Source: Alphaproteobacteria bacterium
Lineage (GTDB): Bacteria > Pseudomonadota > Alphaproteobacteria > UBA6615
Reading direction: 5' to 3'
Assembly (NCBI GenBank): GCA_039980135.1
Contig: JBDXCV010000006.1
Location: 186,001-250,000, forward strand
DNA: 64,000 nucleotides
Shown here: one piece after another, positions 45,377 to 53,706 of the stretch
Numbering within the stretch: the first letter of the stretch is position 1
Layout of the letters: every line of letters starts with the position of its first letter
Made by a program: the position numbers and the translations under genes
The notes under the pieces: generated by a model
What the model was told of the DNA's origin: nothing
Database searches by the model: none
Seen by the model: the letters and a program-made list of their open reading frames with translations, nothing else

Positions 45377-46318
45377 ATGAGTATGCGTATTCTTGTATTT
45401 GGTGCTGGCGGCGTCGGGGCATATTTCGGGGGTCGTCTCGCGGAAGGCGGCTGTGATGTAACCTTCCTCGTCCGTCCCAAGCGCCAGGCGCAGTTCGCCG
45501 AGCGCGGGCTGGTCGTGCACAGCGACTTCTTCGATGATTTCACCGTCCCGGTTCAGACCGTCACCGCAGACGAATTGTCGGGCGAATTCGACCTGATCCT
45601 GGTCGCCTGCAAGGCTTACGATCTCGGGGCCGCGATGGAGGTGATCGCGCCGGCCGTCGGGGCACAGACCACGATCCTGCCGCTGCTCAATGGCATAAAG
45701 CAGATCGACCTGATGCAGGCGAAATTCGGTGACGACAAGGTGCTTGGCGGCACCTGCTACATCGGCGCCAAGCGAGACCCGGAAAACGGGGACATTACGC
45801 ATTTCGGTGATTTTCACCGCATCGCTTACGGCGAGATGGCGGGTGGCATGTCCGCGCGGGTGGAGGCCTTCGCGGCGCTCAACGATGTGGTCAAGTTCGA
45901 TATCGACCCGAGCCCCAATGTCTCGCAGGTGATGTGGGACAAGTTTGCGATGCTGTGTGCCATGTCGTCGGTCAACACGCTGACGCGCGGCACGGTGGGC
46001 GAGATTCTCGACACGTCGTCGGGCCATGCTTTTCTGACTGCCGCGCTCGCGGAATGTCAGAGCACGGCCGATGCGTTGGGCCATACGGTGTCCGACAAGG
46101 TTATCGCGACCTATGAAAAAATGTTCTCGACCCAGGGCTCGAAATTTGCCTCGTCGATGCTGCGCGATGTGTTGGCCGGAAACCGCACCGAGGGTGATCA
46201 CATTATTGGCGATATGGTGGACCGAGCCGAGGCGGCCGGGCTGCACACACCGATCCTGCTGGCGGCGCGTGCCGGGCTTGCGGTTCATGAGAAAAAAGTC
46301 GCAGAGACTGCCGCCTAG
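45377..46318 (+). CDS. Ketopantoate reductase (ApbA/PanE) family protein
   Basis: 313 residues with the NAD(P) motif ILVFGAGGVGAYFGGRLAEG, LVACKAYDLGAAMEVIAP, LPLLNGIKQIDLMQAKFG and the C-terminal helical domain with VMWDKFAMLCAMSSVNTLTR and TEGDHIIGDMVDRAEAAGL. The family reduces 2-dehydropantoate or related 2-oxo acids. Because it sits in a transport/catabolic operon it may serve degradation rather than pantothenate synthesis; this is inference. Confidence 0.87.
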   Translation: MSMRILVFGAGGVGAYFGGRLAEGGCDVTFLVRPKRQAQFAERGLVVHSDFFDDFTVPVQTVTADELSGEFDLILVACKAYDLGAAMEVIAPAVGAQTTILPLLNGIKQIDLMQAKFGDDKVLGGTCYIGAKRDPENGDITHFGDFHRIAYGEMAGGMSARVEAFAALNDVVKFDIDPSPNVSQVMWDKFAMLCAMSSVNTLTRGTVGEILDTSSGHAFLTAALAECQSTADALGHTVSDKVIATYEKMFSTQGSKFASSMLRDVLAGNRTEGDHIIGDMVDRAEAAGLHTPILLAARAGLAVHEKKVAETAA

Positions 46319-46346
46319 ATACGACTATTTGCGTCAGGAGACCTCG

Positions 46347-46886
46347 ATGGACGTCAACAATCTTTCGGTCACGGAAATGGAAGCCTTCGTGGCGCGATTT
46401 TCCGAATTGACCGGGTCCGACGAGGCCTTCGTCGACAGCCGTCTCCCGGGCCACAAGCGGTTCAAGATCAATCTTGTCGGCATGGGCGTGGTCGAGGCCA
46501 CGGACAAGCCGGAACTCCGCCCGAATATTCCGCTGCCGGCAAAGGGCTTCAATCTCGGCATGATCCAGGCCGAGAAAGGCAATGGCGCCGCGCTGCATTC
46601 TCATGAAACGGAAGAAGTCTTCATGCCCCTGATCGGGCCGTGGGAGGTCTACTGGGCGACCGAGGAGGGTGACCGATCGATCACGCTGCAACCGTTCGAT
46701 TCAATCAGCGTACCGATGGGGGTCTACCGCGGATTTCGCCATGTCGGCGAGGGCACAGGTACGCTCCTGACGATCATCGGCGGGCCGGAGGCCGGGCGGG
46801 TAGAATGGCATCCGACGATCACCGATGCGGCCTCCGAGACCGGCCTGGCTCGTGACGCGGCAGGCGATCTGCAGGTGACGGCATGA
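46347..46886 (+). CDS. Cupin domain protein
   Basis: 179 residues. The cupin motif AALHSHETEEVFMPLIGPWE supplies His and Glu metal ligands, with a second motif around GVYRGFRHVGEGTGTLLTI. Start at ATG 46347 follows CAGGAG; a longer open frame upstream overlaps the previous gene and is ignored. Its stop overlaps the SDR start (ATGA), so they are coupled. A dioxygenase or isomerase role is possible, but the reaction cannot be read. Confidence 0.82.
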   Translation: MDVNNLSVTEMEAFVARFSELTGSDEAFVDSRLPGHKRFKINLVGMGVVEATDKPELRPNIPLPAKGFNLGMIQAEKGNGAALHSHETEEVFMPLIGPWEVYWATEEGDRSITLQPFDSISVPMGVYRGFRHVGEGTGTLLTIIGGPEAGRVEWHPTITDAASETGLARDAAGDLQVTA

Positions 46887-47632
46887 GTGAGATTGTGCAT
46901 GCCGCGCTGGTGACCGGCGCGTCCACCGGCCTGGGTCGCGAGACGGCGCTCACCTTGGCGCGCGCAGGATTCAATGTGGCGCTGGCGGATCGTGAGATCG
47001 GGCTTCTCGATGAGGTGATGACCCACCCGGACCTTGCGGGTGTAACGGCCATGCCGGTGGAGATTGAGCTTTTGTCCGAGACGAGCATCCGCGACGGGGT
47101 CGCGGCGGCCATCGCGGGGCTCGGCGGGCTCGACACGCTGGTCAACAACGCCGGCCGCACGCTCCTGGCGCAGGCGGTCGACGTCACTTGGGAAGAATGG
47201 GACTCGGTCATCGGCATCAATCTCAAGGGTGCTTACTTCGCGGCCGCGCGGCTGGCCGAACATTGCATTGCCGAGGGAAAGCCCGGATCGGTGGTCAATA
47301 TCGCCTCGACCCACGGGATGACCGGGTTCGCAGGTCGTTCCGTCTACGGTATTTCGAAGGGCGGTCTCATCCAGATGGCCCGCATGCTGGCCATCGAATG
47401 GGCCGACGCGGGCATTCGTGTAAATGCCGTCTCACCGGGAACCGTGATGACGGAATCCCGCCAGAAACTCCTGAAAGATCCCGAGCATCGCGCGCGCATG
47501 CAGGCCCGTATCCCGACCGGGCAGTTTCCGCAGGCCCAGGAGATCGCCGACGCCGTGCTCTATCTCGCGAGCGCCGGCCCGTCGCTCACGGGCCAGGTGA
47601 TCGCGGTCGACGGTGGGCTGACGGCCGAATAA
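46883..47632 (+). CDS. Short-chain dehydrogenase/reductase (SDR)
   Basis: 249-residue classical SDR: cofactor motif ALVTGASTGLGRETALTLAR, LVNNAGRTLL, catalytic Ser in VVNIASTHGMTGFAG and the Tyr/Lys pair in SVYGISKGGLIQ. C-terminal SLTGQVIAVDGGLTAE is typical. Acidic residues after the second strand (ALADREIG) favour NAD+ over NADP+. Last gene of the operon, six bases before the convergent cyclase gene's stop. Confidence 0.93.
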   Translation: MSEIVHAALVTGASTGLGRETALTLARAGFNVALADREIGLLDEVMTHPDLAGVTAMPVEIELLSETSIRDGVAAAIAGLGGLDTLVNNAGRTLLAQAVDVTWEEWDSVIGINLKGAYFAAARLAEHCIAEGKPGSVVNIASTHGMTGFAGRSVYGISKGGLIQMARMLAIEWADAGIRVNAVSPGTVMTESRQKLLKDPEHRARMQARIPTGQFPQAQEIADAVLYLASAGPSLTGQVIAVDGGLTAE

Positions 47633-47638
47633 GTCCGC

Positions 47639-48334
47639 TTATTCCTCGCCGAGCACCGCAACCGCGCGAATGGGACTGCCCGTACCGCCGCGGATCTTTA
47701 ACGGAAAGCCGATAAACCGAAACCGCCCCTTGCCCACGACCTTGTCGAGGTTGGTGAGCCCTTCCATATGGGTGAAGCCCATGTCACGGCACACCAGATG
47801 CACCTCGAAATTGTCCTTGCCGGGGCGACCGGGGCTCACCGCCTCCACACCGAACATGACGATGCCCTTGTCACCCAGCCATTCGGCGGATTCCTTCGTC
47901 AGCCCCGGAAAATCCGTGAGGAATTCCGGCGTGCCGAAGGTGCGGTCGTAGTGGGCCATATAGAGAAACACGGTGTCGCGCGGTTGAATTTCGACGCCGG
48001 CGGCCTTTTCGGCGGCTTCGAGCTCTTCCACGGAAATCCGGCTTTTCAACTCCTTATGAGACAGATCGAGGCAAACGGCCTCGGTGTAGAAATCCTCAAG
48101 CGGCATTTGGTCGACCGACAATGCATTCGGGTCGGCGTCGAAATGCACCGGCGCGTCGACATGGCTGCCGGTGTGCTCACCGAAAGACATGAACTTGGAT
48201 GCGATGGAGAATTTGACCCCCTCTGCCTCGCGGTAGGTGTCATGGGTGTTCCAGTCGGTGATGACCGCGGGCGGATGGTTCACCAGGGTCGGGCATTTAT
48301 GAAAAATCTCGCCGCTCAGGTCGACCAGTTGCAT
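47639..48334 (-). CDS. Cyclase family protein (kynurenine formamidase-like metal hydrolase)
   Basis: 231 residues with the family metal motif FGEHTGSHVDAPVHFD, plus LVDLSGEIFHKCPTLVNHPP and GVEAVSPGRPG. This fold includes bacterial KynB formamidase and isatin hydrolase, all acting on amide or lactam bonds. It lies tail to tail with the SDR gene and upstream of no tryptophan genes, so its substrate is likely part of the neighbouring pathway. Confidence 0.86.
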   Translation of the reverse strand: MQLVDLSGEIFHKCPTLVNHPPAVITDWNTHDTYREAEGVKFSIASKFMSFGEHTGSHVDAPVHFDADPNALSVDQMPLEDFYTEAVCLDLSHKELKSRISVEELEAAEKAAGVEIQPRDTVFLYMAHYDRTFGTPEFLTDFPGLTKESAEWLGDKGIVMFGVEAVSPGRPGKDNFEVHLVCRDMGFTHMEGLTNLDKVVGKGRFRFIGFPLKIRGGTGSPIRAVAVLGEE

Positions 48335-48389
48335 GGCTTTTTACTCCCCCATAATACCCGCCGGAATTAGTCTTCCGCGACGGGTTGAA

Positions 48390-48833
48390 TCAGTTCTCGT
48401 TTTCGTAAGTCTCGACGCCGCCGAGATCGGACAGGTCCTCTTCCCGGCCGCGCAGTTCAACGGTGTTGCGGTCGGGGTCGCGTACAAAGACCGAGACATG
48501 GCCTCCGCGCCCGAACTTGACCGGCCCCTGCGTTACTTCGATGCCATTCTCGTTTAGAAGGCGGATGGTTCCGGCAATGGTGTCGACCCGGAAGGCCACG
48601 TGAGTGAAGCCCGGATACTTGGTGTCGACATCCATCAGGATATTGTCGCCGCCATTGTCATCGTTGGCGTTGAACACGAGGTTCAATTCGACCCCGGCAT
48701 CGTTTTCCACCACGGCTACCGGGTCATTGTCTGCCTTGTGAACAACGCTGAACCCGAAAATTTCATAGAACGCCATGGCGCGGTCGAGGTCGGCCACGCG
48801 AATACCGATATGGTCGATGGTTTCAATCTTCAT
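48390..48833 (-). CDS. VOC (glyoxalase/dioxygenase) family protein
   Basis: 147 residues, two beta-alpha-beta-beta-beta modules: IDHIGIRVADLDRAMAFYEI and FTHVAFRVDTIAGTIRLLNE. Candidate metal ligands are His8, a Glu in GVELNLVF, His in THVAF and Glu in NTVELRG. It could be a lyase, dioxygenase or epimerase. Immediately upstream of, and on the same strand as, the cyclase gene (55-base gap), so probably co-transcribed. Confidence 0.85.
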   Translation of the reverse strand: MKIETIDHIGIRVADLDRAMAFYEIFGFSVVHKADNDPVAVVENDAGVELNLVFNANDDNGGDNILMDVDTKYPGFTHVAFRVDTIAGTIRLLNENGIEVTQGPVKFGRGGHVSVFVRDPDRNTVELRGREEDLSDLGGVETYENEN

Positions 48834-49078
48834 GCTGTGGTGTCCTCCAAACGGGTGTTCGAGACGAGTTTAGTCCTGTGTCTCCATTCGGCCAATGTGT
48901 CTGGAGCGCAATTCATTGGCAGGCTACACGTTGTTTGTTCGTGCGCGACCAGACCTCCGGTAAAAGCCTTTATTGACTGTTTCCAAAAACAACTTGAACA
49001 CGAATGATGTAGATGAAGGGTTCTCGCACCTTGTTCAGGTTGCCGGGTGTGTGAGGGGTTCGGGTAACGGGGGAAACC

Positions 49079-49480
49079 ATGCTTGCAGGTCGTGTCGTCG
49101 AAAAGCTTTTGCTCAATCAAGCAGGAATAACAAAAGTCGCGATCGGATTCGTTGTTGCCTACGGGGCGGGCTGGTTCAAGGGTTGGGACCTCTTGTCAGA
49201 ATCCCTGTCCACGCAGTCGCTGGGCGGTGCGGTCGCAGTGCAGGGGGGCATTCTGGCAGATCAGGCGGCGCGGGTTGTCGAGATGTCTGGCTATGGCCTG
49301 CTGGCGCTGACAGGCGCATTGGGCATTTCAGCGTTTGTCGGTGCGGTGTTTGACGAGAAACGAGGTCTGGTCGGGGTCGTGGTCGGTTTGTTGGTTTTGA
49401 CCATCGTCTTGTGTGCCGTTGCGTATGCCAAGGGGATATTCGACAGCGTCGCTCTGGCAATGGAACTGGCCCGCGCGTGA
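49079..49480 (+). CDS. Small hypothetical membrane protein
   Basis: 133 residues with an N-terminal hydrophobic stretch (ITKVAIGFVVAYGAGWF), a middle segment GYGLLALTGALGISAFVGAV and a C-terminal one VGVVVGLLVLTIVLCAVAYA: three probable membrane spans. A good ribosome site (GGGGGAAACC) precedes ATG 49079. No family recognised. It follows a 245-base gap with no recognised feature and converges with the AEC transporter gene. Confidence 0.65.
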   Translation: MLAGRVVEKLLLNQAGITKVAIGFVVAYGAGWFKGWDLLSESLSTQSLGGAVAVQGGILADQAARVVEMSGYGLLALTGALGISAFVGAVFDEKRGLVGVVVGLLVLTIVLCAVAYAKGIFDSVALAMELARA

Positions 49481-49496
49481 CAGGAATATTACCGGC

Positions 49497-50423
49497 CTAG
49501 CCAAACACCGCCAGCATCACCGGAACCGTAAACACGGCCAGCAACGTCTGGGTCGTCAGGATTCCGGCCATCAGCTCATGGTCGCCGCCCATCTGCTTGG
49601 CCAACACATAGGACGTGATGGCGGTTGGCTGACTGTGGAACAACACCAGCATCGCCAGCACCGAGGCCTCGAGGCCAAGCAACGTGCCGAGTCCGACGGC
49701 GACGGCGGGCAGGATCAGGAGCTTGCCGAGGCTGGCGATGAATATGCCCGGCAGATGTACGCCGACGGTTGCGAGCCGCAGTCCGGCGCCTGCCGTGAGG
49801 AGTGCCAGGGGCAGTCCGGCGGCAGCCAGCAAGGCGAAGGTCGAGTCCATGACCTGTGGCACCGGCAAATGGGTGAGGTTCACGGCGATCCCGACCAGGG
49901 TGGCGACGATAAACGGGTTGGTCGCGAGGCGTTTAATCAATGCACCGATGTCGGCCTGCCCATCACGTCCCCAGCGGGCCAGAACCAGCACGGCAAAGAT
50001 GTTTACCATTACGGTAAAGAATGCGACGGCGATGATCACCAGCGCCGCACCATCGGCGGGCAGGAGCACCGGCGCGGCGGCGAGGGTGATGAAGAAGTTG
50101 GCTCGTATCGAACCCTGAAACACGGACGTAAACCCGACATCGCCCTCGACAAGAATCCTGGACAGGAGCGGACGCAATGCCAACAGGATCAGCGCGACGA
50201 CGATCACGGCGCCAAGAAGCGCGATGACCATGCGTGAGAAGGGCAGGGAGGCGAGGTCCGCATTGTACAAGTCATGCACGACGAGGGCCGGGATCAGGAC
50301 GAAGTAGGCCAGCTTCTCCGCCGGACGCCACATGGCCTCGTCGTGCAGCCACAGGGCCTTCAGCGCCCAGCCGATGGCGATAAGCAGGAATACGGGCGCG
50401 AGCGCGAGAAAAGTTTCAAGCAT
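49497..50423 (-). CDS. AEC family transporter (auxin efflux carrier type)
   Basis: 308 residues, about ten membrane segments in two five-helix halves. Features: FLALAPVFLLIAIGWALKAL, LAYFVLIPALVVHDLYNADL and SQPTAITSYVLAKQMGGDHE, the family's C-terminal motif. AEC carriers move small carboxylates such as malate or lactate. Start at ATG 50423 chosen; a frame extends 13 residues further but through a repeat-like element. It is downstream of aapP on the same strand. Confidence 0.88.
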   Translation of the reverse strand: MLETFLALAPVFLLIAIGWALKALWLHDEAMWRPAEKLAYFVLIPALVVHDLYNADLASLPFSRMVIALLGAVIVVALILLALRPLLSRILVEGDVGFTSVFQGSIRANFFITLAAAPVLLPADGAALVIIAVAFFTVMVNIFAVLVLARWGRDGQADIGALIKRLATNPFIVATLVGIAVNLTHLPVPQVMDSTFALLAAAGLPLALLTAGAGLRLATVGVHLPGIFIASLGKLLILPAVAVGLGTLLGLEASVLAMLVLFHSQPTAITSYVLAKQMGGDHELMAGILTTQTLLAVFTVPVMLAVFG

Positions 50424-50465
50424 GGATTTTCTGCGTGTGAGGAACCGGGCGATGGCCCGCATATT

Positions 50466-50506
50466 TCGACAGGTTCAACATGGCGGCCTCGTCCTGAGCC
50501 TGCCGA
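50466..50506. repeat. REP-like imperfect palindrome
   Basis: TCGACAGGTTCA (50466-50477) and TGAGCCTGCCGA (50495-50506) are inverted with 10 of 12 positions matching. The arm resembles the CCTGAGCCTGTCGA-type extragenic palindromes common in proteobacterial genomes. It lies in the 119-base gap between aapP and the AEC gene. Only one copy was noticed in the window. Confidence 0.5.
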
Positions 50507-50542
50507 CAGACCGGGCCCGCATTTTTCTATTGGTGCGAAACG

Positions 50543-51316
50543 TCAGTGGCTCAGTATCTGGCTGAGGAAGAGCTTGGTTCGGTCCGACTGCGGGTTGTTG
50601 AAGAACGCGTCGGGGTTGTTTTGCTCCACGATCTGGCCCTCGTCCATGAAAATCACCCGGTCGGCAACCTGCGAAGCGAAACCCATTTCGTGGGTGACCA
50701 CCAGCATTGTCATGCCGGTCTCCGCGAGATCGACCATCACGTCGAGCACCTCTTTGATCATTTCGGGGTCGAGTGCCGAGGTCGGCTCGTCGAACAGCAT
50801 GATCTTGGGCTTCATGCAGAGCGAACGCGCGATGGCGACGCGCTGCTGCTGGCCGCCGGAGAGCTGACCGGGGAACTTGTCGGCCTGTTCGGGGATCTTC
50901 ACCCGCTCGAGATACTCCATCGCCACCGCCTCGGCCTCCGCCTTGGGGGTCTTGCGGACCCAGATTGGCGCCAGGGTGCAGTTCTCCAGCACCGTGAGGT
51001 GGGGGAACAGGTTGAAGGACTGGAACACCATCCCGACCTCCCGGCGCACGGCGTCGATGTTCTTGAGGTCGTTGGTCAGGCGGGTGCCATCCACCACGAT
51101 GCGCCCTTCCTGATGTTCCTCCAGGCGGTTGATACAGCGGATCAGGGTGGACTTGCCGCTGCCCGACGGGCCGCAGATGACAATCCGTTCGCGCTCCGCG
51201 ACATCCAGATTGATATCGCGGAGCACATGGAAGGCGCCATACCACTTGTTGAGACCATCAATCTCGATGGCGGGTGTTTCCGATGGTGCAGGCACGTGAT
51301 CTTCGGTTACGGACAT
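50543..51316 (-). CDS. aapP: AapP, general L-amino acid ABC transporter ATP-binding protein
   Basis: 257 residues, PAAT-type ATPase: [18 protein letters not shown]-like start, Walker [22 protein letters not shown]-loop [16 protein letters not shown], signature [18 protein letters not shown], Walker [16 protein letters not shown] and VVTHEMGFA. Last gene of aapJQMP and of the same length as the Rhizobium protein as I recall it. It powers uptake of many L-amino acids. Confidence 0.94.
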   Translation of the reverse strand: MSVTEDHVPAPSETPAIEIDGLNKWYGAFHVLRDINLDVAERERIVICGPSGSGKSTLIRCINRLEEHQEGRIVVDGTRLTNDLKNIDAVRREVGMVFQSFNLFPHLTVLENCTLAPIWVRKTPKAEAEAVAMEYLERVKIPEQADKFPGQLSGGQQQRVAIARSLCMKPKIMLFDEPTSALDPEMIKEVLDVMVDLAETGMTMLVVTHEMGFASQVADRVIFMDEGQIVEQNNPDAFFNNPQSDRTKLFLSQILSH

Positions 51317-51328
51317 ATGGTCCTCCGG

Positions 51329-52441
51329 TCAGCGTTGGTCTGTGTCGAGCCGCCGTTCGAGGCGAATCGAGTATCGCGATATCGAGAAGCAGATCACGAA
51401 GAAGAACAGGGCGGCGAGCAGGAAGGTTTCGTGATCGACCTTGCCGATCCAATCCGGATTGGTTTGCAGCAGACGGGCCTGACCGAGGATGTCGAACAAA
51501 CCGATGATGATGACGAGCGTCGTGTCCTTGAACAGGCCGATGAATGTGTTGACGATTCCGGGGATGGATATCTTGAGGGCCTGGGGCAGGATGATCAGCC
51601 GCATCGACTGCCAGTAGCGGAGCCCCATGGCCTGCGCCGCCTCGAACTGGCCCTGCGGGATGGCCTGCAGGCCGCCACGGATCACCTCCGCCATGTACGC
51701 CGACGCGAAGAGCGTGATCATGATCATCACCCGAACGAGCTGATCGAGCGATACCTCGGGCGGGAGGAAGAGCTGCAGGATCACGATTGCGACGAACAGA
51801 AGCGTGATGAGCGGCACGCCGCGAATGAACTCGATGAACCCGACAGAGAAGTAGCGCACGATCGGAAGCTTCGATCGCCGGCCGAGCGCCAGCAGGATGC
51901 CGACGGGCAGGGACAGAACGATCCCCGCAAGCCCGGCCACCAGGTTCAGCATGAAGCCGCCGAACTTGTCCGTGGTCACGCCTTCGAGCCCGAAGCCACC
52001 CACCAGCAGGATCGCGGCGATGACCGGATAGAACAGCGAGTACCAGCGTCCGTAACGAGCATAGGGAAGCCCGTCGAAAAGAATGAAGGCAAGCGCCGGG
52101 AACAGCAGGATGACACTCAAATTGACCCGCCAGTACGCATCCTGTGGATAGAAGCCATACAGAAACTGATCGATGCGCTGGTCGAGCCAGGCCCAACAGG
52201 CTCCTTCGGCCGTGCATTCTTTGCCGGTTTGGCCCGTGAAGTCTGCCGAGAGCACCGCCCAGTCGAGCAGGGGGGGAAACGTCCAATAGAGCAACAGAAC
52301 AGACAGCAGCGTCAGCACGGTGTTCAGCAGGCCGCCGAAAAGATTTGTGCGCACCCAGCCGATGACGCCGACCGTCGATGTCGGGGCCGGGCGCTGTTCC
52401 AGCATCTCGGAATGATTGCGATGGAAAGCGTGTTCGCTCAT
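51329..52441 (-). CDS. aapM: AapM, general L-amino acid ABC transporter permease
   Basis: 370 residues. Long N-terminal part with two membrane segments and a periplasmic loop holding three nearby cysteines/tryptophans (GKECTAEGACWAWLDQRI). Then the HisM-type permease core with GFIEFIRGVPLITLLFVA, FASAYMAEVIRGGLQAIPQG and EAAQAMGLRYWQSMRLIILP. The start overlaps the aapQ stop (ATGA). Pairs with AapQ to form the channel. Confidence 0.93.
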   Translation of the reverse strand: MSEHAFHRNHSEMLEQRPAPTSTVGVIGWVRTNLFGGLLNTVLTLLSVLLLYWTFPPLLDWAVLSADFTGQTGKECTAEGACWAWLDQRIDQFLYGFYPQDAYWRVNLSVILLFPALAFILFDGLPYARYGRWYSLFYPVIAAILLVGGFGLEGVTTDKFGGFMLNLVAGLAGIVLSLPVGILLALGRRSKLPIVRYFSVGFIEFIRGVPLITLLFVAIVILQLFLPPEVSLDQLVRVMIMITLFASAYMAEVIRGGLQAIPQGQFEAAQAMGLRYWQSMRLIILPQALKISIPGIVNTFIGLFKDTTLVIIIGLFDILGQARLLQTNPDWIGKVDHETFLLAALFFFVICFSISRYSIRLERRLDTDQR

Positions 52442-53628
52442 CGTTCCACCAGCGCAATGTGCTTGTTGTACCAATTCATGAAGGCCGACGTGAGCAGGCT
52501 GATTGTCAGGTAGAACGCCATGAAGATCGAGATCACCTCCAGCGCCTGGCCGCTCTGATTCAGGACCGTGTCGCCGATTGAAACGATGTCCTGGTAGCCG
52601 ATCGCGACCGCGAGTGAGGAGTTCTTGGTCAGGTTCAGATACTGGCTCGTCAGCGGCGGGATGATCACACGCAGCGCCTGGGGCAGGATGATCTTGCGCG
52701 TCGTCAGGCCGGGGCGCAGGCCGAGCGCAAATGCGGCCTCGGTCTGGCCCCTGGAGACCGATAGGATGCCCGCGCGCACAATCTCGGAAATGAACGCGCC
52801 CGTGTAGGTCGCGAGCGCGAGCCAGAGGGCGACCAGTTCGGGCGTGATGGTCAGTCCGCCGCGCAGGCGACCGAACCGGTTCGCGACGGGCACGTTCCAG
52901 TCGAGCGGCTGTCCGGCGCCAAAGAAGACGATAACGGGCAATCCGAATATGAGGGCGAGCCCTGCCGCGCCGACCGGGAAGGTTTGCCCCGTTGCCTCCT
53001 GGCGTGCACGCGCCCAACGCGCGACCGCGAAGGTGCCGATCAGCCCCGCGGCGATCGCAATGAGTACGAAACCCCAGCCGTCGAGAAAAACCGGTGCCGG
53101 GGCGGAGATACCGCTGTTGTTCAGGAATAGGGAATCGCCGATGTGCAGACTGTCCCGGACCTTGGGCAATGCGAGCAGGATCACCCACCAGAAGATGATC
53201 TGGAGGAGGACCGGCACGTTGCGGGTGAACTCGACATAGACCGCGACGAGCCGGCTGATCAGGAAGTTGTTCGACAGGCGCAGGACACCAGCGGTGAAAC
53301 CGATGATCGTCGCCGTGATGATACCGAGTGCGGCGACCAGGATCGTGTTGAGCCCGCCCACGACAATCGCGCGGCCGTAGGTCGAGGTCGAGGCGTATGC
53401 AATGAGCCGCTGGTTGATATCGAATGACGCGGTGTCGTCAAGAAATCCATAGCCTGCGGCGAGACCGGCGCTTTGCAGGTTGGCAATCGTGTTCGAGACA
53501 ATGAAGGCGATGAACAGCAGCAGCCCGAGCGCGAGCGCCAGCTGCAAGATGATTCCGCGCGCATACTCGTCTCGCCACAGGCGGGTGATACCTGTTGGGT
53601 CGGCGGCGGTCGCCGTGGTCTGGGTCAT
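52438..53628 (-). CDS. aapQ: AapQ, general L-amino acid ABC transporter permease
   Basis: 396 residues with an N-terminal anchor, a periplasmic loop, and the permease core: VYVEFTRNVPVLLQIIFWWV, TGAFISEIVRAGILSVSRGQ and EAAFALGLRPGLTTRKIILP, then VAIGYQDIVSIGDTVLNQSG. These match the His/Glu/Gln permease family, and the long N-terminus is characteristic of AapQ/BztB. It is upstream of aapM with a four-base overlap. Confidence 0.94.
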   Translation of the reverse strand: MTQTTATAADPTGITRLWRDEYARGIILQLALALGLLLFIAFIVSNTIANLQSAGLAAGYGFLDDTASFDINQRLIAYASTSTYGRAIVVGGLNTILVAALGIITATIIGFTAGVLRLSNNFLISRLVAVYVEFTRNVPVLLQIIFWWVILLALPKVRDSLHIGDSLFLNNSGISAPAPVFLDGWGFVLIAIAAGLIGTFAVARWARARQEATGQTFPVGAAGLALIFGLPVIVFFGAGQPLDWNVPVANRFGRLRGGLTITPELVALWLALATYTGAFISEIVRAGILSVSRGQTEAAFALGLRPGLTTRKIILPQALRVIIPPLTSQYLNLTKNSSLAVAIGYQDIVSIGDTVLNQSGQALEVISIFMAFYLTISLLTSAFMNWYNKHIALVER

Positions 53629-53662
53629 GTCCGGACCATCAAATACGAGCTTGCGAAATTAA

Positions 53663-53690
53663 GACCGCCCGGCGTCGGTGCCGGGCGGTC
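53663..53690 (-). other. Strong hairpin between aapJ and aapQ
   Basis: GACCGCCCGGC (53663-53673) and GCCGGGCGGTC (53680-53690) form a perfect 11-pair stem with a six-base loop. On the transcribed (minus) strand it is followed only by a weak CTTAATTTC stretch, so termination would be partial. This fits attenuation after aapJ, giving more binding protein than membrane subunits. Confidence 0.72.
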
Positions 53691-53706
53691 TCGGTTTCGG
53701 CGGTGC

